DNA of 64,000 bases from Trichuris trichiura. Its lineage: Eukaryota > Nematoda > Enoplea > Trichinellida > Trichuridae. The DNA is taken from the NCBI GenBank assembly GCA_037903355.1, contig JBAJFE010000005.1:3534001-3598000 (forward strand), in the 5' to 3' direction. Position numbers and translations under genes: made by a program. The notes under the pieces are model-generated. The model worked only from the letters and a program-made list of their open reading frames with translations. It did no database searches and had not been told where the DNA came from. Position 1 is the stretch's first letter. Each line of letters begins with the position of its first letter. This document shows positions 47,002 to 57,565 of the stretch, in pieces.

Positions 47002-47926
47002 TTAAAAGTCTTCCTTTTCTTTCTTGCAACCCTTCGGTAGGACAGCTTACTGCCATTTCTGCAAGAAGGTGACAGCACGTTATTATAAGTAAACTACAAT
47101 GGACGATACATACGGCAATGCCAAAGGCGTGTCCGAACCAAGCGCGAATTCTAGCTATAGGATTGAAGCCGGGTTGGGATGGAACCGACTGAAGATGATA
47201 GAAAATTTCGGGATCAACGTCCAAAGCAGCCGCCATGCCGGTTAGGTACTTTAATTGCAGGTATACGGTGGCTGTTGAAAGCAGCGCGTGACCAACGACC
47301 AAGTAGGGAAATTTCGCCCTAATGGGACCCATTCTGGAGGCGAAAAAACGACACCATCGACCGAACTGTCGAATAGGCGGTATATCGTACGATTGGCTAC
47401 CCAGTACAACGTAGGCTGAGTGAAGAGGAGCCGCCAAAAATGGTATCAGCAGGCCGGACGATAAGCTAACCAGAAATTGCCTTGTTTCAATGCAAACCGG
47501 GCAAACGGGCTTTTCGGCTTCGCCGCGAAATATTCGATGAGTCATTGGCTGCCAAACAGCAAGATAGAAGAGAACGGTACTAAGTGCCGTAGGCATCAAG
47601 TACGAGCTAACCGTGCTACGTAATTTTGCGATTTCGTTGACGAAAAATTCGCGGCGGATCAACGAGTGTACGTAGAATGAAGAAATGCCGGCCATAATGT
47701 TGATCACCAAAGTTGAACCAATGAGTACGCGACGTTCGAAAGCCAAAGGCCAATTGTAGATAATACGAAACAGTATGTCGTCCAACTGGGGGTCTTTTGT
47801 AGTTCTCATTGCGAATCTGAACGCGTTGCTGGCGGCAGTTCGGCTTTCCTCGTCCCTTCTTACGTCCTCATTATCATCACCGTCAACCAGTTCAGCACCG
47901 GTTTTCCAAAAGCTGGGCGATTCCAT
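46946..47926 (-). CDS. TMEM126-like mitochondrial membrane protein
   Basis: TMEM126 proteins sit in the mitochondrial inner membrane; TMEM126B acts in complex I assembly. Single exon of 326 residues starting MESPSFWKTG. The acidic N-terminus is followed by LFRIIYNWP, four or so hydrophobic segments (about residues 67-86, 105-125, 150-172, 215-235) and the family motif CPVCIETRQF, equivalent to CETCTxTRSG, before LLIPFLAAPLHSAYVVL. It is longer than human TMEM126A/B (about 195-230). The basic C-terminus beyond about residue 300 overlaps the galactosyltransferase 3' end and may be replaced by an alternative splice. Confidence 0.75.
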   Translation of the reverse strand: MESPSFWKTGAELVDGDDNEDVRRDEESRTAASNAFRFAMRTTKDPQLDDILFRIIYNWPLAFERRVLIGSTLVINIMAGISSFYVHSLIRREFFVNEIAKLRSTVSSYLMPTALSTVLFYLAVWQPMTHRIFRGEAEKPVCPVCIETRQFLVSLSSGLLIPFLAAPLHSAYVVLGSQSYDIPPIRQFGRWCRFFASRMGPIRAKFPYLVVGHALLSTATVYLQLKYLTGMAAALDVDPEIFYHLQSVPSQPGFNPIARIRAWFGHAFGIAVCIVHCSLLIITCCHLLAEMAVSCPTEGLQERKGRLLITWHSRISSRGKVKNRKK

Positions 47927-48297
47927 GCAATCGGCTAACTAAAATCTTGCAAAGACGAACATGAAATCGTAGCCAACCGGCAAAAACACAACCAGCGAAC
48001 AATGGCAATCAAGCGCGGTACAGTAACCCTTTGGCAATAACATTACTTTTCGTCCTCTTTATTTGTCTTATTAGATAAGCATTGAAAAAAAATTGGATGT
48101 TTTTTCTCACAAATGACATGTATTTTTTTATGTAACGCTAATATCTACGATTAGCCAGCCTATCCTTTCACTAAAACTATTGTCTCAAACTGATTCCCGC
48201 AGTACCGCAAGCAAACTACCGTAAAAAGTAGAATGCAGGTTCGTTTAAGGAAATGTTGGGAAAGCTGCTGCAATTTTACGCCAAAGCAAAATTAACA
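47927..48297. other. Intergenic
   Basis: No feature seen; short AT-rich spacer 5' of the TMEM126-like gene. Confidence 0.5.
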
Positions 48298-48552
48298 TCA
48301 TTTCATGATGCGTAAAATTTTCCGCCCAGCTTGCCATTCGGAGCGGAGCACGAAACCCGACATTTTCTCTCGAAAACGTCCCGTTTCCCTGCCATCATGC
48401 GTATCGCCTTTAAACAGTTCGTTGAATGACGAGTAGCCAAGTGAAAGTAATCGACGTCCCAAGAAGAATTCTAATAGGAACAGAATAAGAAAACAATAAA
48501 TCAGTGTATTCACGTAGCAAAACACTTTCAAGCGTGAACAGACAGCCAACAT
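48298..48552 (-). CDS. Possible 84-residue single-pass membrane microprotein
   Basis: Not recognised. The ORF begins with ATG and has one strongly hydrophobic stretch at about residues 11-30 (FCYVNTLIYCFLILFLLEFF), then a basic, soluble tail. GC content and codon use over the last two thirds look more coding than the surroundings. It stands alone between the TMEM126-like gene and the Tigger element. It could be chance. Confidence 0.35.
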   Translation of the reverse strand: MLAVCSRLKVFCYVNTLIYCFLILFLLEFFLGRRLLSLGYSSFNELFKGDTHDGRETGRFREKMSGFVLRSEWQAGRKILRIMK

Positions 48553-48693
48553 TGATTCATTGATAACTGAAGTTTTTCCGGATGTCTATACTAAGAGACT
48601 ACGTTGCTCAACGCGTCAATAGTAAATACTCCTCCCGCTACTTACTACTATATGTGGACAACAATAATTGGCTTATGTCCATAGAAGCAAATA

Positions 48694-49882
48694 CAGTCGG
48701 CCCTCGTTACCCACGGTTAATTAGTCCAAAATTTTGAACGTTTTACCGCGTTGAGTTGAATTCCGCGTTATATAGGCTACCCTATGAAAAAGGCTGAATA
48801 GCTTGTATTCCAGCCGCGTATTTCATCCTATACCCTTGAATTCCTTCCGGAACGGTTATCACACCTAGTGATCTTTTGAAGCTTGGTACTATGGAATCTA
48901 TCTACGAGATAATGACATCAATGAGACTGCGCTTGTCCAGTGGGGCCAGCCATCAGAGTCCAAGCCATAAGATACGAGAAAGGACGAAAGTAGGATGATC
49001 TTTCTTTAAACGCCTTGGAATCACCTTGCTTTTAATGAGCTAAGCGATGTACTGGTGCGCGGAATGGGTACAGAGCAGGCGAAATATAAAATGCACAGGC
49101 CCTTAAGCAGAAATACTGAACATCACATGGAACACATCCACATAGAACAAAACGTCTACGGGCAGAAATGTTTGGCGCATCAGGAATCAGACAATCACCC
49201 ACTTTCTGTAGGTGGGTGCAGATCCCCTGGAGACCGGCCAGCCCTAGGGTTGCTTGAACTTGTTGGTAGCGAAACTTCTCGCCTTAAAATGATAGGCTCC
49301 GCAGCTGCCGGAGCTTTATTTAAAAACATTGCTATAGGGAGCTGTCTCTCCCTTTTTTTCGCTTCATCAAATAAATCCTGTAGCGGTTTCAACGAAGCCG
49401 TTATTCCTCGTGTAACGATGATGCCACGTTCCATGGATGGATCATATTCAACAATCATATCCTTTCGGACCTGCGCTTGCCGGAAAACAGTGGCCAGCTT
49501 TTGCAGCTTCCAATCTGAGGGTGTTTGAGCTTCTGCATCTTCCATAACGTCGTCGTCACTGGCCGTAGATGATTGCATCAGTTCTTCGAGTTCCTTGTTG
49601 GTGAACGGTTCTCCACAATCTTCTATGTGCTCTCTGATATCGTCTTCTATCATGTCGGAGAAACCCTCACCTCGCAACTCTTTGGAAATATTCACTATGT
49701 CCATTACCTCCTCATCGATGGTACCTAACTCCTCACATTCACTGACTGCGTCTCCCTGCAAACCAGTAACCACTGAATGTTCTAGGCTCTATCTCGTGCA
49801 CTGCCGTGTAAAAGATGACGTCACTATTTCACGTCAGACGAACCGCGTTGTATAGAACCCCGCGGATAACGTGGGTCGACTG
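48694..49882. mobile_element. Tigger/pogo DNA transposon, internally deleted
   Basis: A 1,189-bp element flanked by TA on both sides. Its terminal inverted repeats start cagtcggccctcgttaccc on the left and cagtcgacccacgttatcc (inverse) on the right. It contains the C-terminal part of a Tigger-type transposase on the minus strand. The DNA-binding and most of the DDE catalytic region are missing, so it cannot be autonomous. Confidence 0.85.
49195..49773 (-). pseudogene. Tigger transposase C-terminal remnant
   Basis: This 192-codon frame reads like the acidic tail of TIGD1/CENP-B-like transposases (IREHIEDCGEPFTNKELEEL, then KLATVFRQAQ). It lies wholly within the TA-flanked element. No helix-turn-helix or DDE core is present, so it is a deletion remnant. 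Confidence 0.7.
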
Positions 49883-50023
49883 TATATGAACGCACAAGTG
49901 TTCGGATTCGTTGTGCGGATAAGGTCGGGAAAACTATGCATATAAAGCAACGGATTGTTGCCTTTTAATTAATGGAAGAACAGAAACCGCTTTGCAAAGA
50001 CATCGAGTGATGTCAAATTAATA

Positions 50024-51301
50024 TTGGGTTGTTTCATAAGTTCGTTCCGTTTTCTTTAGAAGTAAATTCTTTTTGTACGCAGTTGCTCTCATGCCAAGCA
50101 GTATATATCATTCAATACCTCTCGATGTTATCTGCAAGTTAGTACAGTTAAATTTTAATATTGCGCTCTTGACAAGTTTCAGCTTAACTGGAAAGATGGA
50201 GTGTCAGGTCGACAAAACGTGCTGCTTTTCCCGTATAACGGAGGATTAAGTACTGTCGCAGCGGCTGAAAAGATCCAGGCGGTCTACGGGGAAGAGGCTA
50301 TCAGCGATCGAGCAGCTAGAAAGTGGTTCTCCCACTTTAGGGAGGGAAATTTCGATCTGAGTGACAGTGTGAGGTCAGGGAGGCCAAGCGATTTTGATGA
50401 AGAGAGACTGAACGCCCTAGTGCACGAAGATCCACGACAGTCGACACGCAAACTGGATGAGAAGATTGGCTGCAGTCATGTGACTATGAGCCGACATTTG
50501 CTATCTATGGGAAAGGTACAGAAAATGGGATTATGGGTGCCACATCAGCTAAGTCAAGATGACAAAATTCGGCGCGTTTCTGCCGCAGGTTCTCTTCTCG
50601 CTCGATACCGTCAAGCCGTGACCCAACGTCGCCCATTCTTCGGCCAGATTATAAAAGGTGACGAGAAGTAGGGTCTGCTCGTCAACATGAAACAACGGAA
50701 AGAGTAGCTGAGTCCTGGTAAGGATCCAACCCCGCGAGCGAAGCCCAAATTGCACGAACGAAAGACTATGCTGTCCGTCTGGTGGGATTGTGAGGGTGTT
50801 ATACATTTCGAATTGCTTCCAAAGAACCAGACTATTACCGCCACAATTTATGTGGAACAATTACAGCGTTTGGCGAGCGCAGTTCAGCAGAAAAGGCAAA
50901 AGAAGCAACATGACATCATGCTGTAGCACGACAACGCCCGACCGCACACAGCAATAATCACAAAAACAGTCATCTAAGAACTCGGATGGGAGGTGCTTCC
51001 TCATTCGGGTTATTCTCCTGACCTCGCTCCATCCAACTATCACCTTTTCCGTTCGCTCACTGTCAATTTGCGCGGTGTTTCCTTCAATAATGACGAAGAC
51101 CTCCAAAAATGGCTCTCCGACTTCTTCTCCTCCAAACTCCCACACTTCTACCGACGCGGGATAGAACAGCTGGCCAGTCGTTGGGAAAAAGTCGTGAATA
51201 GTGAAGGGAAATACATTGTTGAGTAAACAGTTTGTATTTTCGATGGAAAAAATTAAGTTAAAAAAGTCGAAAAAAGCGGAACGATCATATGAAACAACCC
51301 A
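50024..51301 (+). mobile_element. Full-length mariner element
   Basis: A 1,278-bp element between TA dinucleotides. Terminal inverted repeats of about 28 bp start ttgggttgtttcata. Length and ends are typical of mariner. The single transposase frame is inactivated, as described separately. Confidence 0.92.
50201..51226 (+). pseudogene. Mariner transposase, inactivated
   Basis: Would catalyse cut-and-paste transposition. The N-terminal helix-turn-helix region (VYGEEAISDRAARKWFSHFR, GRPSDFDEERL) and the catalytic core (GDEK, HDNARPHTA, YSPDLAPSNYHLF) are recognisable. The frame after 50,201 has four in-frame stops (50,669, 50,705, 50,924 and 50,975) but no frameshift. The third catalytic Asp of the D,D34D triad is Asn, and the start lies in another frame. 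It is an old, dead copy. Confidence 0.92.
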
Positions 51302-51572
51302 ATACATACTGCAAGGAAAATTGTAGAAATCAAAATTTAGCGAATGCATTTTACGCCAAAGTCAGCAACATGAGCGCTCATTCTTACTCAACCTGAAAAC
51401 ACATTAACATTATCGAACAGAGCTGCACAGTTTAAAGTATGTTCACTTAAGCGTGCACTTTAAAGCAACAAGACGTTGGCTGACGTTTGAAGAGTGCAAT
51501 TCATCAGTCGGTTGCGACAGTTGTCGCGAACACACGAACTGAAGGAGAGCTGTACGAAACCACAACTGCACT

Positions 51573-51761
51573 ATGAACATTAAAGTCACTTTGTTTGTGC
51601 ATTGTCTGTTCACTGTTGGAATGTTATTCGGTGGTTTAGTAAACACTGACGAAAGCTACGTCGAACGTGTCAAAAAAGAATGCAAAGAGTTGTTTGAAAC
51701 GTTCCCACAACTAAATCCACAACACTATGGGACAACTGTGAAGTCTTTTTTTTCCAAATGA
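51573..51761 (+). CDS. Short secreted peptide or signal-peptide exon
   Basis: A 62-codon ORF opening with ATG and a clear signal peptide (VTLFVHCLFTVGMLFGGL), then an acidic/basic helix with one Cys (YVERVKKECKELFETF). It may be complete or be the first exon of the gene continuing at 52,434. Two phase-2 donors exist within it (gttatt and gtttga), each of which would join in frame to the acceptor there. Function unknown. Confidence 0.45.
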   Translation: MNIKVTLFVHCLFTVGMLFGGLVNTDESYVERVKKECKELFETFPQLNPQHYGTTVKSFFSK

Positions 51762-52228
51762 TCGTCCGCTCGCAGTTGAAATTGAAAGTTTTTCGGAAAT
51801 GTATTGCTTATAACACGGGATGCACTGTTTGTTGACTTGCTCAGCCCTTCAAAAAGCAGTATATATGCCCTCTCTTCCGTTGCTGCTTGAAAACCACTTC
51901 CGTATTGGCAGCCGTCGAACCATTGAGCTTTCTCGCAGTCTGACGTTCCATCGGCAAAATTATTTTCTAAGCTCTGCAGAAGCTTTTTGTCACACAGCTC
52001 TTGGACTTGGCTTCCATTTACGAAGTTTCCGCCTTCACACATTGAACTGTCGCTGGTGTCTGGTTTCGGAGGTTCACTTGAGAACTCCTTTGCGCAAAGC
52101 TGAGCGTATCTTACCGACGCGCCTTCGTTCACGCACTGCGTAGCTCTAATAAGTACTTCCTTCCATTCTTTGCAACCTTCCTGGTCTTTTGCAGAAATTA
52201 TGATTTTTGAGTCCAACGATGAGTCCAT
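51725..52228 (-). CDS. Unrecognised Cys-containing ORF
   Basis: A 167-codon minus frame with about eight cysteines (GCKEWKE, TQCVNEG, QLCAKEF, MCEGGNF, LCDKKLL, DCEKAQWFDGC) and balanced composition. It starts with an ATG but has no signal peptide. It lies opposite the gap between the signal-peptide ORF and the 52.4 kb ORF on plus, so only one arrangement may be real. I do not recognise the family. Confidence 0.35.
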   Translation of the reverse strand: MDSSLDSKIIISAKDQEGCKEWKEVLIRATQCVNEGASVRYAQLCAKEFSSEPPKPDTSDSSMCEGGNFVNGSQVQELCDKKLLQSLENNFADGTSDCEKAQWFDGCQYGSGFQAATEERAYILLFEGLSKSTNSASRVISNTFPKNFQFQLRADDHLEKKDFTVVP

Positions 52229-52433
52229 GATCTGCCGAAGCTAGAGGGCACAGGGCACTTCAGCCGGACAGGAGGCTACCTCAGATGTCCCAACTGTGAA
52301 GTCAACCACAAAACGCTTAGACCGCATAGGCTATGCTCTAAAGAGAGAACGGATGAGATTGCTACTAATACATCCTTTGCGATACATTATGGAAGATAAT
52401 CAGCACTTTTTTTCGCGTTGTCATTATTCCTAG

Positions 52434-53043
52434 AGTGTGGGATGACATGCGTCGTCCCCCGGGAGATTATGGGTACGTACCATTCTTTATAGATGATCAA
52501 ATGCAGCCCATTGACTGTGGACCTTTTGACAACAATTCCATAGTGCGCCGTATGATCGAAATAGCCAGTTGGGATAAACCAAAGAAGTACGTAGTTATTG
52601 ATGGAGCCCGAATTGTGAAGAGAACAAACAGAGTCATAAAAGGCACGATCAATTATCATGTCAGTCTCCTCATTTCTCTTGGAAATGGTACTCACATGAC
52701 GTTGAACTACACAGTGAAAACATTCTCAAGTGTGGAGATGAATCAAGCTGATCCTTTTTATTTTACTCACGGTGATTTGTTGAGACTTTATCGCGAGACA
52801 CAATTTCCCATATGCATTTATCCTGCATGGAATACGGTACATTCCCAATATTATCCTTTTAATGAGCAAGTACCACAGAAGTACTATGAAGGAACGAACG
52901 CCTTCAACGAGACCCAACCTGTACTTGTATCACATCATTTGACCGCTGAAGACGGGTCGCGACAGACCCGAAAGCTCCGGAGAAGGATTTTTCGTTTATT
53001 GTGCACATCAACGGGACATTGCATCCGTAATAAAGACACTTAA
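52434..53043 (+). CDS. Possible cystatin-like secreted protein (terminal exon)
   Basis: An open frame of about 203 codons beginning right after a splice-type acceptor (ttattcctag). The first internal ATG is at 52,447. A central stretch, ARIVKRTNRVIKGTINYHVS followed by a hydrophobic strand, resembles the QxVxG hairpin of cystatins (QVVAGTNYxL). Two potential N-glycosylation sites (NGT, NYT) and few cysteines are consistent with an extracellular protein. The C-terminus is basic. The upstream exon is probably the signal-peptide ORF at 51,573, but the exact junction cannot be fixed. Without a search, the family call is tentative. Confidence 0.5.
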
Positions 53044-53540
53044 ATGTACACTGTTCTTTAGCGAATTCGCAATGCTTCGACTGGAGAATATAGACCAATC
53101 CAGCCAAGCGAGACTACGTAAAAGTCTACGCATTTGTGCTCCAAAGACGCAGAGAGGCGCCATTTGAAAACTACTTAAGAAGTTTTTCTCAAAACTTATT
53201 AATCGCAAAGAAGGTGAAACGTTCAACGAAATACAAGTGCCTTAACCCGCAATGATTCACTGACTGAGACTTGCCCTTCTGCAAAGTGATCTCAAAAATT
53301 TAAAGGCTTCAAAATCTGAACCGCCTGCAATTGTTAAGGGCATGTCGTGCTGCTATTAAGCAGATACCGCAATCGGGAAGGCTACTTTGACTCGAGTGCA
53401 GAGCAACTTTGAGGAAAATTGTAAAACAAACCAATTCTTTAAGCTTGCAAACCAAATGGTAAATATAAGCGCCTAGGTAACGCTAAACGAGAACGTAAGC
53501 GTTAAGTGTCAGCTAAGGCGCAGCTGCGGCCACCATACTG
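53044..53540. other. Intergenic
   Basis: Nothing recognised; AT-rich spacer before the rearranged segment. No N-terminal exon for the PYROXD1-like locus (a GGGIAG-type FAD motif) was found here. Confidence 0.5.
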
Positions 53541-53710
53541 TCTTTTTCGGAGCTCTAAAATTCGATTCCATAAAAATGTGGCACCATAGCGCCACCAACC
53601 ATCGCGCCCTTCGTAAAACCATGCCGTTGCCGAAGTTCCTTCTTTGGACAACTTCTCATCCGTGCAGGAATTGTAATTGATCGACGGGCAGTAAACTTTT
53701 GGATTGCTTC
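53541..53710 (-). pseudogene. Displaced RNF146 fragment fused to a second local sequence
   Basis: Bases 53,584-53,710 are the near-identical inverse of 41,574-41,697, the RNF146 exon 2 segment spanning the end of the RING and the start of the WWE domain. They join at 53,583 to 53,541-53,582, the inverse of 43,387-43,427 from the SWI5-TRAPPC4 spacer. The copy therefore brings together two pieces 1.7 kb apart in the source. It is non-coding here. Confidence 0.85.
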
Positions 53711-53758
53711 TACCAAAATCAGCATTGTGCCATAATTTCGTAACGTTTTCTTTTAAAG

Positions 53759-55830
53759 GAAATAAAAACCATCGACGGGCAAACGTTCAAATACAGAAAA
53801 CTCTGCTTGGCAACGGGTGGTCCCCCAAAGGTGCATTCTTGTTCTCAAGTCATTGAGAGTATCCAAGAAGTTTGCAGATCATTGCTGATCATCCCAACGT
53901 TATCGGCATACGCGATACGGAAACGGTGGAAGAATTTGGGGCTCGTTTGAAGGATGCTCGTCGCATTGTCGTAGTAGGCAATGGTGGCATTGCCACCAAA
54001 ATACTGTATGCTTAAGTTCCATAAATATCTTCCCGCTTTAAATTATGCCTTCGTTTTAGCGGTGTGGTAAGCAATGTAGAGATTATCTGGGCGGTTAAAC
54101 ACGAAAGCATATCCGCTGCTTTCGTTGACGCAGGCGCAGCGCAATTCTTTTTACCTTACTTGAACAAAGAAAATACTGAAGTTGGACTAAAAAAGCGCTT
54201 GACCTACACTCATCATGGTAAATATCGTTCATTTAAACTCTTTGAACTCTGTACGCGAATGTTAACCGCGACTTAAAATAGCCACTTTTCGTGAAGACTC
54301 AAAAAATAAGCGTCCCTTTCAATTTCTTTTCTCCCGGAATTCTCGCATTTGCACAGCGCCAAAGGGCGGTGCATTTGGAGAATGTAAAATGCGCAACTTC
54401 AATTTTGCGTGCCAAAATAGCATTATTGGTCCTACAAGTGTTACGCCTGTAGAAATTGTCCAAAGATTAGCTTGCGAAAACAACTAGCCAGCTTCTCGTT
54501 GTCTAGATTTGCCGCTTGGAAATAGAGCTGTACTGTATAAGTGTAATCAGGTTACTTGGACAGATTGTCCATTTTAAATGGACATTCAATTTATTCTCCG
54601 TGTTTTCCAAAGCGTCAATGACGAAATCTTATATTTAGAGTTTGAATTTGCGCATTACTATTTGTTTATGTTTTTTCTTTAAAAATTTTACGCCAACTTT
54701 GTGGCGGCGCTATAGGTTTTGCGAGCAAATTTTTAGTTTCCGATCAGTCGACCGCCAAAGGAAGTGAATTCGGAAGCGCATTGGGCCCAGACTGGATTGA
54801 AACATGCGAGGTAACTGCTGCGCTGCAGGTAACCGTATCCAAAGGTTGGTAATTGCGGCAACGTAATCTCTTTGGACTTGTAGAATCGCCGCGTACATAT
54901 TGAGTATAAGTGCGCCGTGAAGGAAGCGTTGTCGAAGGAACAATGCCTCACGTTGGGTTTAAATGAAGAGAAATTGCCACCCGATTTCATTGAACGTGGT
55001 CAGTGCTTCATTCGTGTACTTCATTCCTTCATAGACGTTCTATTCATCAGAAACTTGGCCTGTTTACATTCGTCTTAGTAACGACAACGTTGTTGGATGT
55101 GACTTTGTTGTAAGTGCAACCGGAGTAGTCCCGAACGTTGGCACTTTTGTGACTGCCGAAAATCCCGTAAATCCTTACGCCAATAATTTCCATTGATTCT
55201 CTTCTAATAATCCCTTATCTGCTTCAGTTTAATGTTGCCGACGATGGCGGATTGTTGATAAATGATCAAATGGAAACTAGCGTTTAGGATGTCTACGCCG
55301 CGGGTGACTCGTGCACTGCAGGCTGGGAACCGTCTCCTCATTGGCTGCAGGTTCCTATTTAATACTGCTTATCATAGAACTGCCAAATATGGTTGCAATT
55401 TGAATTGTAGATGCGACTTTGGACTCAGGCGCGTCAAATGGGAGCTTTTGCCGGGCGTTACATGGCTTCAAATTTCAAAGGTGAACAAATGGAGTTGGAT
55501 ATTTGCTTTCAGTTGTTCACGCACGTCACGAAATTTTTTGGCTTTAAGTTAACAACTTAAAATTTATATTAAGTCAAAATAACCACATTAGCTTGCGGTA
55601 AGCCTATTTCAAACATCGTGGAATCATTTGATAAATCAACAGCCTTTTTTTAAAGAGAGGAATATATTAAAATTCTTGTTCAGGATGGTTACGTTCAAGG
55701 AGCCGTCCTGATTCGTGAAACTGGCTTGGAAGAGGTGGTTGAAAATCTCATCATTAATCATACGGACATATCCAGAGTCAAAGATGACCTTTTAAATCCG
55801 ACTATTGATCTCGAAGATTATTTTGATTAA
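53759..55830 (+). pseudogene. PYROXD1: PYROXD1-like oxidoreductase, 5'-truncated with in-frame stop
   Basis: PYROXD1 is a class I pyridine nucleotide-disulfide oxidoreductase that protects the tRNA ligase complex. Exons: 53759-53830, 53878-54005, 54060-54217, 54737-54810, 54884-54998, 55051-55166, 55228-55350, 55411-55547, 55656-55830; phases agree throughout. Landmarks: KLCLATGGPPK, NVIGIRDTETVEEF, the NADH-binding [82 protein letters not shown] and the C-terminus PTIDLEDYFD. Defects: the N-terminal FAD-binding GxGxxG exon is absent, replaced by the RNF146 fragment; a TAG stop at 55,285-55,287 interrupts exon 7; and about 25 residues usual between HVTKFFGFK and EYIK are missing. It is probably a pseudogene. 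Confidence 0.88.
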
Positions 55831-56572
55831 AAATATTAAATTTTTTAACAAAAGAAAGCCCTGAAATTGTTTTGTTATGTGCCCCTACATTCGAAGTTGC
55901 CGACTCACTTTGACAATGAATATCCAAAGCGCATTGCACTCAAAATAGTAAATATACGTTTGTATACGCAGTGTAGGACAGCGGGTGTTCTTTTTAAAAA
56001 GGTTTGACGCTTCGAGATTCAACGGATGTGGAAATAACTCGATAAGACCAGATTTGTTGGCATTTCTTACACGCGGCATATCTGTTTTCTTTATTCGCTA
56101 TTAGCGTTACCTGTCGACCATCTCAACCGCGTTGTTAGAATATCGATTACTAGATCGTCTCTAGCGTTAAACATACGCCGGAAATAGAACTAAATCTGAA
56201 AAGTCAACCAGAAGGGGACGGCGGTAAAGACGCTGCCTATAGTAAGCACGCAGCAAAGCATATCGTGCAGGTTTAAGCAATCGAGCAATTATTAAAGCTA
56301 TTCAAAGCAAAATTAGTCATTCTATTCGACATTTTAGCTATTCAAAGTATTCGTCGCGCATAGTTCTCTTTTTGAAATATCGTTTTCGAAAAATGTTTAA
56401 AGTGTAGAGCAAATAATTTAATTTCTACAAGTTACCTAACGCAACTGTTTTTAAAACGAGAGGCGTTAAGTTTTGATGAGCAGGACTTTTAGTGATTTTC
56501 AGGTAGACGTCTTACTGTCAGAATGATCATACTCTGCAATATCGTTTGTTGCGCTACTTTTCGGTTCGGGAG
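55831..56572. other. Intergenic
   Basis: No feature recognised between the PYROXD1 locus and the OST3/6 gene; the promoter of the latter is expected here. Confidence 0.5.
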
Positions 56573-57565
56573 ATGAAAGTAGCTTTTGTTTTGCTTCTTT
56601 TCTGCTGCCAGTTTGCCGGCTTGGCTTGTCAAGGGTTTAAAAAAGCTCAAACTACTTTGGACGAAAAGGTAAGCGCCCTGCAGGAGGGGCTGATGAAGAA
56701 GGCGGTGCTTCGCCTGAGCTATCAAAAGTTTCGCCTTTACGCGCGAGCTTCGCCTCGCAACTATTCAATGATTATTCTCTTAACATCTCAGCACAATAAG
56801 CAGTGTCGAGTTTGCGGTTCGGTCTACGAAGAGTTTGACATTGTTGCCAATTCCTATCGGGTATCCAATATTCTAACAAAAAGAGTGTATTTTGCCCTGG
56901 CTGACTACGAAGACGCAAGCGAAGTATTTCAAGTGCTTGGAATCAACGCAATACCAGTACTGATGCATATCCCTCCGCGTGGACAACCGCAAAGAGGTGA
57001 CAAGATGGACTTTAGTAGAATGGGCTTATCCGCGGAGGCTATTGCCAAATGGGTACACGACAGAACTAGTATACAGATTCGGATACTACGTCCAACCAAC
57101 TACGCTGGTCCAGCCGCATTGTTTTTGTTGCTTATGCTTGTTGGCGGTTTGCTGTACATGAAACGAAACAGTCTTGACTTCTTGTGCAACAAGACTTTGT
57201 GGAGTATTCTGATAATTGGTTTTGTTATTTCACTTTTGTCCGGACAAATGTGGAATCAAATTCGTAATCCTCCCTTCATGCATCGCAATCCGCAAACTGG
57301 CAGTTTAGTATTAATTTCCAGTAGTTCGCAAATGCAATTTGTTGCCGAGAGTTACGTGATTATGCTGCTGTACATTGGTGTAACAGTGGGATTTGTGTTA
57401 CTTATACACGCCCCCGACATGCCAGTGAATTCTAGCGGTGATCAAACGCGAAAACGCTTTATGACTGTGGCTGGCCTTACTTTGGTTTTAGTTTGTTTCA
57501 GCTATATGCTTTCCATTTTTCGTATGAAAACGCCTGGTTATCCGTATAGACTTCTTTTCAATTAA
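56573..57565 (+). CDS. Oligosaccharyltransferase subunit OST3/OST6 (TUSC3/MAGT1)
   Basis: ER membrane thioredoxin-like subunit of the STT3B-type oligosaccharyltransferase; its CxxC forms mixed disulfides with substrates to help N-glycosylation. Single exon, 330 residues from the ATG at 56,573. Features in order: signal peptide (AFVLLLFCCQFAGLAC), a helix (LDEKVSALQEG), the lumenal thioredoxin domain with active-site CRVC at about residues 78-81, YFALADYEDASEVFQVLGI, the cis-Pro region NAIPVLMHIPP, and then four membrane segments, with SGQMWNQIRNPPFMHRNPQTG between the second and third, the most conserved block of the family. The C-terminus MKTPGYPYRLLF is also typical. Confidence 0.95.
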   Translation: MKVAFVLLLFCCQFAGLACQGFKKAQTTLDEKVSALQEGLMKKAVLRLSYQKFRLYARASPRNYSMIILLTSQHNKQCRVCGSVYEEFDIVANSYRVSNILTKRVYFALADYEDASEVFQVLGINAIPVLMHIPPRGQPQRGDKMDFSRMGLSAEAIAKWVHDRTSIQIRILRPTNYAGPAALFLLLMLVGGLLYMKRNSLDFLCNKTLWSILIIGFVISLLSGQMWNQIRNPPFMHRNPQTGSLVLISSSSQMQFVAESYVIMLLYIGVTVGFVLLIHAPDMPVNSSGDQTRKRFMTVAGLTLVLVCFSYMLSIFRMKTPGYPYRLLFN

